NCBI GenBank assembly: GCA_947685225.1
Contig: CANTUV010000035.1
Span: 46,438,001-46,502,000, forward strand
Source of the DNA: Garcia nutans
Taxonomy: Eukaryota > Streptophyta > Magnoliopsida > Malpighiales > Euphorbiaceae
Reading direction: 5' to 3'
DNA: 64,000 nt
Shown: positions 44,871 through 55,365 of the stretch, piece by piece
Layout: each line of letters starts with the position of its first letter
Numbering within the stretch: position 1 is the stretch's first letter
Notes under the pieces: generated by a model
Told to the model about the DNA's origin: nothing
The model's input: the letters and a program-made list of their open reading frames with translations, nothing else
The model's database searches: none
Translations under genes and position numbers: made by a program

Positions 44871-47265
44871 TGTGGGCGGGGATTTTCGCCCCCACTCTCA
44901 GTGGAATGGTTTTTGCGACTTCGGCACTGTTTAGGCTCTGGGCCTTAGAGAATACAAACCTAAGTCCGAAGAAAATGGAGTCGCCACCCGGACAGGCCGG
45001 GAAAAAGAAAGGGGTAGATGACTCGATTCCTAAAGAATCCCCAACCCCCTAATGGGTTTAGAAAGTTGGGTACGTGTGGGGAAGGTGAGAAATGGCCTAG
45101 CACCCCCACAACGCCCTGTTCATTGGAACCGGCCTTCTTTACAAGACTTAATATTATAAATTTCTTAAATATAACAATATTATCTATATTACACACAATA
45201 ATTAAAATAAAGCATCAATATATTGAAAATCAAAACAATGTCCAAGCAAAAAAAATAAATGGACACCCATCCGAAGATAGAAACATGCCCTTATATAATC
45301 CATGCCTAAATAGGACACCCACCGAAAGGTAGAAACATGTCCTTTACATTGGTTCTAAAATAGAAAAGCAATTTAAATTTCATGATATTTAACTAATGAG
45401 GTACCCACCAAGTGGAAACATACCTCTTACAACATTTGGAAATCTAAATAAATCGATAAAAGTAAATAACCATTCATCATAAATAAATCATTCACCAAAT
45501 ATATCAAACATCAATAGAATGTAAACATCCATCCATGATAAACTAAATAAATAAAGCATTGAACTTAAATAAATCAACAAAGCAAAGCATATAATAGACT
45601 ACATAATTAAATCTATAAATAAAGCAAGTAAAGGTACAAATTAGGGTTACTATTTCTATTTAAATTTCTTTAATTAACATTTAGGGTTTTGGAATCTTAA
45701 GATATTATTATTGTTATTTGTCTAGGCTACTATAAGTTTTATGAGAATTGAAAAGGATTAGGGTTTTATAATTTAAGAAATTAGTAAGGTTTTTTGATTG
45801 ATCAAATTAGGGTTTGAGGGGTAAAATTATGAAATTAGGAAAATTTAAGTTTTAGATTAATTGGTTTTGGGTTTACTGTTTGTATTTTGAATAATCATAA
45901 TAATGGAAGTAAAACATAAAGATTTATAATGCATAAATAAATAATGACCCGAACCCATACGGCGGTCCCGCTAGCCAGTTAGTGGGCAGGGGTCAAGGGG
46001 GCAGCTCCCCTTGTGGGGTCCGGGTCTGCACCTGGAAGATTTTGAAAATTGGCTTCTAGGATTGTAGGTTTCGGTGTTGAAAATTAAGATTTTAGGGTTT
46101 AAGATTTAAAAAAAATAGGGTTTTGAAATTGGAAGAAACTAGTGTTATTTTTAAAAGAATAATACTTACTGTGTGATTTTGGAAAGAAGGATTAATTAGG
46201 GTTAAAGCTTTTGATTCTTAAAAATAAGGCTACTAACTTTTGGAATAAAGTTTAGGGTTTTGAGAATTAATAAAACAATTTAGGGTTTTTGGTGTCTTTG
46301 GAGACAAAAGAAACGATTTAAGGTTTTTATGGTTTTTGAAAACAAAAGAAACAAATTAGGGTGTTTAGAGACAGAAGAAACAAATTAGGGTTCTTAGGTT
46401 TAGAAGAAATGTTTTAGGGATTTAAGGTTTAGAAGAAACAAAAGAATGATTTTTAGGGTTTTTGGAAATAGAATAAATGATTTATTAAAGCTACTGTGAG
46501 AAAATAAAGAAATTAGAGATTCAAACCTTCGTTCGTTGGTTCCATAAAAAATTGCTTCTTGGATGAACAAGATCAAAGACAAGCTTTGCTGCCTTTGATG
46601 GATTGAATTGCTTATTTGCTCTCTCAAAAATCCGATCGATTTCACTGCCAGAAGGAATTCTTAAAATCCGATTTATTTTTCAAAGTTTTCCTCCTCAATT
46701 TCGATCCAAAATTTCCCACTTTTTTTGTGTAGTTTTTGTCCTTATTTATAGAAGATTTTTATGATTAATTTTAGTTATTCATGGAATCTAACATTAATTA
46801 AGAAAAGGAAACCGAACCTAATTGTATTTGGTTTCAAAAAAATTTGCGTCTGAAAAATTTCGCTGGCAAAAAAAAATTACTGCGAAAAAATTTCTCTAGC
46901 GAAAAAAAAACTGCTGTGAAAAAATTGCTCTGGCAAAAATGCTGCTGCAGCTGGCTGCGGGCTGCAGGCGAAAATTGTCCTGCGGGCCATTTCGCCCACA
47001 GAAATAGGCGAAATGGCTTTGGCCATTTCCTGCGAGCGAAATGGACTTGGGTCATTTCGCCGCAACCCTTTTCGGCGACGAAATTTTTCGTCGCTGATTT
47101 TTTTTATTTGTTTATTATTATTATTATTATTATTATTATTTATTATGATTATTAATTATAAAAATTAAATACTAAAACAAATATTATTTAATTAAGATAA
47201 CAAAATTTATTTTGGACTAATTAAAATATATTGGACCAGACTGGGTCAAAAATTAAGGGTCTACA
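44871..47265 (-). repeat. 3' LTR of O1
   Basis: This 2395-bp LTR has a plus-strand left edge TGTGGGCGGGGATTTTCGCC and right edge GGGTCTACA. It is longer than the O2 LTRs, partly because of an extra block near 45890-46060. It contains many short TTAGGGTTT-like motifs and a GC-rich patch of GCTGGCAAAAA and CTGCGGGC units near 46850-47080. Confidence 0.9.
45890..46060. repeat. foreign block in O1 LTR sharing sequence with copia leader
   Basis: This block, absent from the other Ogre LTRs in the window, holds 45956-45980, which is the reverse complement of copia leader 34929-34953 with one mismatch in 25. It is followed by GGGTCAAGGGGGCAGCTCCC and GTGGGGTCCGGGTC. It looks like a fragment of a copia-type untranslated region captured in inverse orientation. 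Its exact ends are not defined. Confidence 0.65.
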
Positions 47266-47280
47266 GTTTGCCCCCTGCTT
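47266..47280 (-). promoter_or_regulatory. O1 polypurine tract
   Basis: The plus strand reads GTTTGCCCCCTGCTT next to the LTR, so the element strand has AAGCAGGGGGCAAAC directly before the TGTAGACCC start of the 3' LTR. Confidence 0.85.
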
Positions 47281-47339
47281 GAACGATCTGAGGCTTTAGA
47301 GAGTGAAAAGCAACAAGACTTAATTTTTGATGAGATGGT

Positions 47340-47935
47340 TATTTGGATTTGTTTTGGGTACTTGGACCCGAGACTGAACTTGATTTGGGTACTTGGACTT
47401 GAGATTGGATTGAATTTGGGTACTTGGACCCAGGATTGGGTACTTGGACCCGAGATTGATTTGATTTGGGTACTTGGACCCGAGATTAGGTACTTGGACC
47501 CAAGATCGGATTTAATTTGGGTACTTGGACCCTAGATTGATTTGATTTGGGTACTTGGACCCGAGATTGGGTACTTGGATCCAAGATTGGATTGCATTAG
47601 GGTACTTGGACCTGAGATTGATTTGATTTGGATACTTGGACCCGAAATTGGGTACTTGGACCCAAGATTGAATTGAATTTGGGTACTTGGACCCGATATT
47701 GATTTGATTTGGGTACTTGGACCCGAGATTGATTTGATTTGGGTACTTGGACCTGAGATTGGATTGAATTTGGGTACTTGGACCCAGGATTGGGTACTTA
47801 GACCCGAGATTGGGTACTTGGACCCAATATTGGATTGAATTTGGGTACTTGGACCCGAGATTGATTTGATTTGGGTACTTGGACCCGAGACTGATTTAAT
47901 TTGGGTGCTTAGACCCGAGATTGGGTTTGACTCAC
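47340..47935. repeat. minisatellite with GGGTACTTGGACCCGAGATT unit
   Basis: About 25 units built on a 20-base core, alternating with a 10-base extension (GATTTGATTT or GATTGAATTT) to give 20- and 30-base periods. The related array in O2 is at 53680-54350. Because 30 is divisible by three, long frames arise on both strands. They are not genes. Confidence 0.92.
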
Positions 47936-47984
47936 CTTTTATCAATTGAGAAGTCTGACTTCTCCGGCCGTTCTATGCATCATG

Positions 47985-48150
47985 GTTCTTCACCCTCAAA
48001 ATGGATCTTCATCCTTTGAGATCGGGTTTTCACCCTTGAAAATGGATCTTCATCCTTTGAGATCGGGTCTTCACCTTTGAAAATGGATCTTCATCCTTTG
48101 AGGTCGGGTCTTTACCCTTAAAACATGGATCTTTATCCATTGGAGGTTGA
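47985..48150. repeat. minisatellite of about 36 bp (GGATCTTCATCCTTTGAGAT)
   Basis: Four to five degenerate units containing AAAATGGATCTTCATCCTTT then GAGATCGGGTCTTCACCC. A shorter related array is at 54390-54520 in O2. Confidence 0.8.
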
Positions 48151-48279
48151 GTCTTTACCCTGGCTTTAGCTCTTTTTGCTGGAGTGATCTTTCGTCTTTT
48201 GCACCTTTATTCTTTTGATAGTTCTAATGTTCCATTCTTTTGTTCTTCCTAACTTCAGCTATTTTTAGTTGGCTCTCAT

Positions 48280-49008
48280 ATCTTCTCCTGCCCCCTGCAT
48301 GGCAAAAATTTGCAAGTGAGTTTGAAAATGTTTTATATATAAACTCAAAAAATTGAAAAGGAGAAACTTTGCCCCCTGTGTAGGCCCAAACCCATGATTT
48401 TTTATGCGGGCTCTGATCGATGTTTTTGTTGTCTAGTTCTTCGCACAAGCACGCATTTCTTCTCTTTGCAAAATTACTGGAGCTTTCTCAAGCAATGGGC
48501 TTTCCATGCCCCCCCTGATTTGATATCTTCTTTTGATTGTTTACTTCATAGGGAGTTTGCTGTTCACTTTGATAAAGAATAGACAATACAAGACAAGAAA
48601 GTGCGATGTGATATGCTCATGTATGCATGATATGCATGAATAATACTTACAATCGTTCCATCCACTCACAGACTAAGGTGATCAGCAAAAGTGTTCTCAT
48701 TGGTTCCTTTTATATACTCGTTCAGGTCTTGCATTGGAATGATCGAAAGCTTTGCATTTGTGGCTTTTATCTTCAAGATGTTGAAAACACGAGTGGTGGA
48801 AATCCCAAGTTGCAGAGTCAAGGATACATCCTTTTTAAACTATGTTTCAGCGTGTCAGTTGATAGCTTCTTCATGACCTTGCCAATAATCATTTCCTTTG
48901 CCCAATGTGTCCGTTGAAGGTTCAACATACTTCCCTTAACTTGAAGGCTTTGTATGACAAAAAAATTTTTTTTTTTGAATTTTTAAATCAAATGTTGGCT
49001 TTGCCAAG
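48280..49008 (-). repeat. Ogre segment A, left copy
   Basis: This conserved non-coding block of the Ogre 3' region carries TTGCCCCCTG motifs near 48290 and 48370 and AAACCCATGATTTTTT. It ends TTGGCTTTGCCAA at 49008. Copies are at 54600-55365 (O2) and 62341-62935. Here segment A stops abruptly at CTTTGCCAA and a different minisatellite begins. In the other two copies A runs directly into segment B. Short frames inside are not supported as genes. Confidence 0.8.
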
Positions 49009-49011
49009 ACT

Positions 49012-49360
49012 TAGAAGATATTTTAGGTTATGGACCTAAGGATAATTTGGGTTCTGGACCCGAGCTAAGTTCTAGACTTAAAAGAGATTTTAGGTTCTGG
49101 ACTCGAGCTAAGTTCTAGACTTAAAAAAGATTTTAGGTACTGGACCCGAGCTAAGTTCTGGACTTAGAAGAGATTTTAGATTCTGGACCTAAGGGTAATT
49201 TTGGGTTCTAGACCTGAGCTAAGTTATGGACTTAGAAGAGATTTTAAGTTCTGAACCTAAGGATAATTTTGGGTTCTGGACCTGAGTTAAGTTCTGGACT
49301 TAGAAGAGATTTTAGGTTCTGAACCTAATGGTAATTTTGGTTCTGGACTCGAACTAATAG
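49012..49360. repeat. minisatellite with TTCTGGACCCGAGCTAAG unit
   Basis: About seven units of roughly 43 bases alternate TTCTGGACCCGAGCTAAGTT with CTGGACTTAGAAGAGATTTT. It shares the 10-mer TGGACCCGAG with the array at 47340 although the rest differs. It lies between segment A and the PMD promoter and has no counterpart in O2. Confidence 0.88.
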
Positions 49361-49581
49361 AGTTTTAATTATCTGCAAAAAATAATTATAGTCAGTAGCA
49401 TATAAATTTTGTTTGCAAAAAATTTAGCTAATTTTTATGCACATATCTTCTTCTTGCCCCCTGCGTGTAAATTTTTTTTAAAAGTACAAAAATATTTATA
49501 TACACACAATTACTTGAATGATTAAACTAAATAATTGAGTTTTCTATTTATTTACTGTGTAGTCACTGTTTATGCACTATT

Positions 49582-49681
49582 TACTATTTGTAAATAGTAA
49601 CTTACTATTTATAAATAGTATTCTACTATTGTAAATAGTATCCTACTATTGTAAATAGTAATTTACTATTTATCAATAGTA
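49582..49681. promoter_or_regulatory. five phased palindromes TACTATTTATAAATAGTA upstream of PMD gene
   Basis: Near-perfect palindromes begin at about 49582, 49603, 49624, 49644 and 49664, each a variant of TACTATTT(R)TAAATAGTA. Spacing is 20-21 bases, close to two turns of DNA. The array ends 40 bases before a TATA box. This arrangement suggests repeated binding of a dimeric regulator on one DNA face, but no factor can be named. An alternative is simple hairpin-prone repeat expansion. Confidence 0.75.
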
Positions 49682-49721
49682 AAATTTACTTTTTGAATTT
49701 TGTTTTTTCCTTTGCCGTTCC

Positions 49722-49732
49722 TCTATATAAAC
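49722..49732 (+). promoter_or_regulatory. TATA box of the PMD gene
   Basis: CTCTATATAAACG lies about 110 bases before the first recognisable codons, at a spacing normal for a plant promoter with a short leader. Confidence 0.65.
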
Positions 49733-49838
49733 GAACGATTTCTTCGTTTCATTCATAGCAAAATTGTTAATTTCTTTAGTTAATAGCTATAATTCTCTCA
49801 AATTTAGCATACAATTTAAAAAAATACATTCTTCATGA

Positions 49839-51614
49839 TCAGAAACTCATTCTAATGCTGAGTTATTGGAGTTTATTCGGCATCACGAAGATGGGAATAT
49901 AGATCTACTAGCCGGGATGCCGCTTCATTGTAGTTCAAACCAAAAGAGCAAGGTAATTATTTTTCTTTTTCTTTTCTTTTCATTTTTTTCATTTTTTATT
50001 ATTTTTCTTTATATATATTTTTATTTATATATATTTTTAGTATCATTATTATTTATATATATATATATTTTTTAGAAAATTTAGGAAAAAAATATTAATT
50101 TAAGAATTTAAGTAGATAGACTAATGATATACTTACCTTGTATTAACTTACCTGGCTCCGTGTTAGTGTAACTGTTGCATTATTTGGGCCGGAGGGTGTA
50201 TCTACAAAGCCCGACAATGGTATGATGTAGCGCCTTCTCAGGTAAGGCAGATTATCCGAGATTACGGCTTTGAGAGCTTTATCTTACCATCCAAGGAGTA
50301 TCTGATACTCCAGGCACTTGCAGAACGATGGTTGGACACAACTCATACCTTTCACTTGCCTATTAGAGAGATGACAATTGGTCCTGTCGACTTTGCTGCT
50401 ATAACCGGCATTCGGTATGATGGTGTTTCGGTTCCTCTTACCAATGATATTTTGACATTTGAAGAAATTCAACAATTAGTTGGTATGGAGCCATCATATA
50501 AAGGGCCTTTTAAGATAAAAATCGAGCCAATTTGTAGTTATTGGATGAACTACGAAGGACGGGTTCACAGAGACACAACCCTAACAGTATGCTTGAGGAT
50601 TTTTGTTATATTTGCTTGGGTCGACCATTTTAGGCAGCACTAAATCCACCATCCATTTGTCAATGTTGAGGGCCCTTTCTTATTTTAGGACGGTACCACT
50701 TTATGGCTGGGGTGAAGCTAGTCTCCCCTGTCTTTACCATGGTCTTGATAAAATTTGCCGAAATAAGAAGTCTTTTGTCGGCTTTATGGTGGTTGTCGAG
50801 GTATTCTTCTTCCACCAATGTCAATTCCATTCTTATCTTTTCTTGTATGAATTTGATTTTTATTATTATTGTAGGCATGGGCATACGAACACAACCTTGT
50901 GAGGGTGCCTGGTATTTCTCAAGAGAGAGCCAGATATCTGAGATTAAATTTCGGGTTGTCTAATCGCGTAGAAGTTCCTGGCTCTCACCATGTGCATACC
51001 CAATGCTTCGTGTTGAGCTGCTTAACTTGGGACCAGGTAAAATAGCATTTGTATACTTTAAAATTTATGTGAAAGTTTACTTACCTTATGTCATTTTGCA
51101 GGTGAATTTGGCCTGGTGGAACCCAGAAGAGCGGACAAACTAGACTTCCTCCATGAATGTTGCACTGTCTTTCCAACATACTCGCCGAGTCATCGCTGGC
51201 CCTGTGTGTAATGGCTGGTTTCTCGAGGAGAGAGTATATGAGTGGTTTCTTGGTCCAAAGCAGTGGAGGATTCCGATGCGTTGCCCGGAATATACTTTAA
51301 ATATTACATCAATGCTGGAGAATGAATGGTGGTTGGCCCTGCATGGTTATGATGTTGAAACATTTCTCTATCCACCAGGTGCATCTTATACCTATTTTAT
51401 TCAAATAGGGCTCTTAAACTTTGATGTATCTCCTGTTGGTGTGCGGGAAATTCTCGAAGAAAATGAGGATAGAGACGAAGAGGTACATCATGGAGTGGGA
51501 GAAGAATCCGTTCCACATCTCGGGGTTAGCACTTCTCAGGTAAAACTTTTATCATTTTTCCATTGTAATCACTTCTTTCTTAACTTATTTTGATTCTTTA
51601 ATGATTGTTGTAGG
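49839..51614 (+). pseudogene. plant mobile domain (PMD) gene, exons 1-4, disrupted
   Basis: The PMD (aminotransferase-like) family occurs in plant silencing proteins and in transposable elements. The spliced frame is consistent. Exon 1 ends at 49952 (GNIDLLAGMPLHC), exon 2 is 50167-50800, exon 3 50875-51036 and exon 4 51102-51540, all with GT...AG introns in phase 0. Family motifs are ALAERWLDTTHTFHLP, EMTIGPVDFAAITGI, YGWGEASLPCLY, YLRLNFGL, HTQCFVL, VIAGPVCNGWF and ENEWWLAL. Damage includes no in-frame ATG in exon 1 (the ATG at 49835 is in another frame), a frameshift in a T run near 50600 and a TAG near 51144. The gene lies antisense inside Ogre element O1. O2 is inserted at the 3' splice site before exon 5. 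Confidence 0.88.
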
Positions 51615-53595
51615 TGTGAGGGGGGATTTTTTCCCCCACTCCCAGTGGAATGGGTCATGCGACTTCGGCACTGTTTAGGCTCAGGGCCTTAGAGAACACG
51701 GACCTAAGTCCGAAGAAAATGGAGTCGCCACCCGGACGGGCTGGGAAAAAAGAAAGGGGTGGATGACTCGATTCCTAAGGAATCCCCAACCCCCTAATGG
51801 GTTCAGAAAGTTGGGTACATGTGGAGAAGGTGAGAAATGGCCCCAACACCCCCCCCCCCCCCCCCCACAACGCCCAGTTCATTGGAACCAGCCTCCTTTA
51901 CAGGTCTTAATATTATAAAATTCTTAAATATAACAACATTATCCATATTACAAACAAAAATTAAAATAAAGCATCAATATATTAAAAATCAAAACAATGT
52001 CCAAACAAAGCAAATAAATGGACACCCATCCAAAGATGGAAACATGTCTTTACATCCCATGCCTAAATAGGACACCGACCGAAAGGTAGAAACATGTCCT
52101 TTACATTGGTTCTAAAATAGAAAAGCAATTTAAATTATATGATGTTTAACTAATGAGATACCCACCGAGAAGAAACATACCTCTTACAACATTTGGCAAT
52201 CTAAATAAATTGATAAAAATAAACAATAAATCATTCATCAAAGGCATTAAATATCAATAGAAAGTAAACATCCATCCATCATAAATAAAATAAACCAAGT
52301 ATTGAAAATAAATTAAAGCATATAAAATAAATCAAAGCATAATCAAATATAGAATTGAATAAAGCATATAAAAGTCTAAATTATGGCTACTGTGAGTTTT
52401 TTTAAGGAATTAAAATAGATTAAGATTTTATGTTTTAAAAGGTTGGTAAAGTTCTTTGATTAACCAAATTAGGGTTTGTGATGTAAAATCATGAAATTAA
52501 GGTTTAGACTCTTTAAAACACTTTTAATTTATGGTTTCAAGTTTACTGTGTGAAATTAAAATATTTGTGTTTTTATGATTTTTAAAGTTTTAAAGGACTA
52601 GGGTTTAGAAAAAATTAGGGTTTAAGGTTTTAAAAGGGTTAGGATTTTACTATTTTAGGTTTGGAAGTTGCATTTGGATTTATTGTTTAAGAATTAGGGT
52701 TTCGGTGGATGTTTAGGTTTTTTAGAATTTGGAAAAAACAATTTTATAATTTTATGAAAGTAGAAAAATGATTTAAGGTTTATATAAATGGAAAAGATGT
52801 TTTTAGGGTTTGTTGTAAGAGACAAAATCAAATTTTGGTTTTGAAGAAAAACATGTTCAATTAGGGTTTAAAGATTTTGAAGAAGTAAAAATAACAATTT
52901 TAAGTCTTTTTAAAAAATAAAACAACGAATTAGTGGTTTTCACTTTAGTAAAACTAAATTAAAGTTCTAGGGATTTTGATTTTGAAAGACACAATTTCAT
53001 AATCTTAGCTACTGTGAAAAAATATAACAATTAATACATACCTCCTTTTGATGGTTCTTCCAAAAAATAATTCTTCTTGGATGAACAAAAATAAAGGCAG
53101 TTGGTGCCTTTAATCAATTGTTAATGGCTTTGCTTCTTCGTGTCTCAAAAATTCAGATTTGTTTTCATTGTTTTCCCACTCAATTTCGGTTTCAAACTCT
53201 CCCAATTTTTGTCCCAATTTCTCCTCCCTTTTTTGTGTTGTAATTGATCTTATTTATAGAGGTTTTTATGGTTTATTCCTAATTGCTCACAGCATACAAT
53301 ATTGAATAAGAAAAGGAAACTGAAACCTAATTGTATTAGGTTTTGAAAAATTTACGTCGAAAAATTTTGCTGGCGAAAAAAAAACTGCTGCGAAAAAATT
53401 GCTCTGGCGAAAAAAATTGCCGCAGGAAAAATTGCGCTGACTTTCGGTGACGATTTTTTCGTCGCCAATTTTTTTTATTTTTTATTCATTTCACCATTTT
53501 TTACTGAAATTAAAATTAAACAAGATACCATAAAAATTATTTTGGACTAACTAAAATATATTAGACCGAACTGGGTCAAAAATTAAGGGTCTACA
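51615..53595 (-). repeat. 3' LTR of O2
   Basis: This 1981-bp LTR runs TGTGAGGGGGGA to GGGTCTACA on the plus strand. It has an 18-base C run at 51849-51866 where the other copies have about five Cs. The GC-rich GCTGGCGAAAAA patch near 53365-53450 is shorter than in the right LTR. Confidence 0.93.
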
Positions 53596-53610
53596 GTTTG
53601 CCCCTTGCTT
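53596..53610 (-). promoter_or_regulatory. O2 polypurine tract
   Basis: The plus strand GTTTGCCCCTTGCTT gives AAGCAAGGGGCAAAC on the element strand, abutting the LTR. Confidence 0.85.
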
Positions 53611-53679
53611 GAACGATCTGAGACTTTAGAGAGTGAAAAGCAACAAGACTTAATTTTTTATGAGATGGTTATTTAAATT

Positions 53680-54350
53680 TGTTTTGGGTACTTGGACCTG
53701 AGACTGAACTTGATTTGGGTACTTGAACCCGAGATTGGATACTTGGACCTGAAATTAGGTACTTGGACTCGAGATTGGGTTGAATTTGGGTACTTGGACC
53801 CAGGATTGGTTACTTGGACCCGAGATTGATTTGATTTGGGTACTTGGACCCGAGATTGGATTGAATTTGGGTACTTGGACCCAGGATTGGGTACTTAGAC
53901 CCGAGATTGATTTTATTTGGGTACTTGGACCCGAGATTAGATTGAATTTGGGTACTTGGACCCAAGATTGGGTTGAATTTGGGTACTTGGACCCAGGATT
54001 GGGTACTTGGACCCGAGAATGGGTACTTGGACCCGAGAATGAGTACTTAGACCCGAGATTGAATTGATTTAGTTTGAATTTGGGTACTTGGACCCGAGAT
54101 TGATTGGATTTGGGTACTTCGACCCAAGATTGGGTACTTAGACCCGAGATTGATTGGATTTGGGTCCTTGGACCCGAGATTGGGTACTTAGACCCGAGAT
54201 TGATTTAATTTGGGTACTTGGACCCGAGATTGATTTGATTTGGGTACTTGGACCCGAGAATTATTTGATTTTAGGTACTTGGATCCAGAATTGGGTACTT
54301 GACCCTAGATTGATTTGATTTGGGTACTTGGACTCGAGATTGATTTTGAC
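53680..54350. repeat. minisatellite with GGGTACTTGGACCCGAGATT unit, O2 copy
   Basis: This is the same 20/30-base family as at 47340-47935, with its own order of variants. Arrays in the two elements have clearly rearranged since their common ancestor. Long frames in it are artefacts. Confidence 0.92.
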
Positions 54351-54389
54351 TAACCTTGTATCAATTGGGAAGTCTGACTGCTCCGGCCG

Positions 54390-54520
54390 TTCTATGCATT
54401 GTGGTTCTTCACCCTCAAAATGGATCTTCACCTTTGAAATTGGATCTCCCTTCTTTGAGATCGGGTCTTCACCCTTGAAATTGGATCTTCATCCTTTAAA
54501 TTGGGTCTTTTCCCTGGCTT
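54390..54520. repeat. degenerate 36-bp minisatellite, O2 copy
   Basis: Three units with ATGGATCTTCACC and GATCGGGTCTTCACCC, related to 47985-48150. Confidence 0.7.
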
Positions 54521-54599
54521 CAACTCTTTTAGCTGGACTGATCTTCTATCTTTTGTATCTTCATTCTTTTGAGAATTCTATTTTTCTTCTTTTCTTCAT

Positions 54600-55365
54600 T
54601 TTGTCTTGTTCTTCCTTTGCACTTTTGCTTAAAAAAAATTAGCCCTTTTTAGCTAGCCTTCATATCCTCTCCTTCCCCCCCTGCGTGGCAGAGAATTTTT
54701 TATATATAGACTCAAAAAATTGAAAAGGAGAAACCTTGCCCCCTGTGTAGGCTCAAACCCATGAATTTTTATGTGGGCTCTGATTGATGTTTTTGCCATC
54801 TAGTTTGTCGCACAAGCACATATTTCTTCTTTTGCAAAATGATTGGAGCTTCCACAAACAAATAGGCTTTCCATGCCCTCTTGATTCAATATCTTCTGTT
54901 TGCTGTTCATTTTGACAATGAATAGACAACACAAGACAAGAAAGTGCGATGTGATATGCTCATGTATACATGATATGTATGATAATACTCACAGCGGTTT
55001 CATTGACTCATAGACCAAGGTAATCAGCAGAAGTATTCTCATTGACTCCTTTTCGACGCTCATTCAAGTCTTGCATTGGAATGATAGAAAGCTTTACATT
55101 TATGGCTTTTATCTTCAAGATGTTGAAAATATGAATAATGGAGACCCCAAGCAGCAGTGTCAGGGATTCATCTATTTCAAACTATGTCTCAGCATGTCAG
55201 TTGATATCTTCTTCATGACCTTGCCAATAATTATTTCCTTTGCCCAATGTGTCCTTTGGAGGTTCAACATACTTCCCTTAACTTGAAGGCTTTGTATGAC
55301 AAAACACTTTTTTTATTTGAATTTTGATTTTGAAATCAAATGTTGGCTTTGCCAAATTAATGTCA
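54600..55365 (-). repeat. Ogre segment A, O2 copy
   Basis: It matches 48280-49008 and 62341-62935, including two TTGCCCCCTG or TTCCCCCCCTG motifs, AAACCCATGAATTTTT and the end ATGTTGGCTTTGCCAA. It continues directly into segment B with no PMD cassette between. Confidence 0.8.

Noticed and set aside
44596..45052. Frames of 80-112 codons in Ogre LTR sequence
   Set aside because: They cross the O0/O1 LTR junction and lie in GC-rich repeat patches. There is no domain, and they overlap frames on the opposite strand.
46834..47155. Frames rich in Phe, Lys and Arg on both strands
   Set aside because: They result from the GCTGGCAAAAA repeat patch in the O1 LTR.
47340..47935. Regular short repeats considered as a CRISPR-like array
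   Set aside because: Units are directly adjacent, with no unique spacers, and the setting is a plant retrotransposon.
47335..47945. Long frames on both strands encoding repeats such as WVLGPEI or SGPSTQI
   Set aside because: The 20/30-bp minisatellite keeps frames open by period. The same happens at 53780-54067. They are not genes and not a repeat-protein family.
48627..48917. Frames in segment A with hydrophobic stretches (also 55071-55286 and 62720-62929)
   Set aside because: They are present in three copies but differ by frameshifts and stops between copies. There is no sign of coding conservation.
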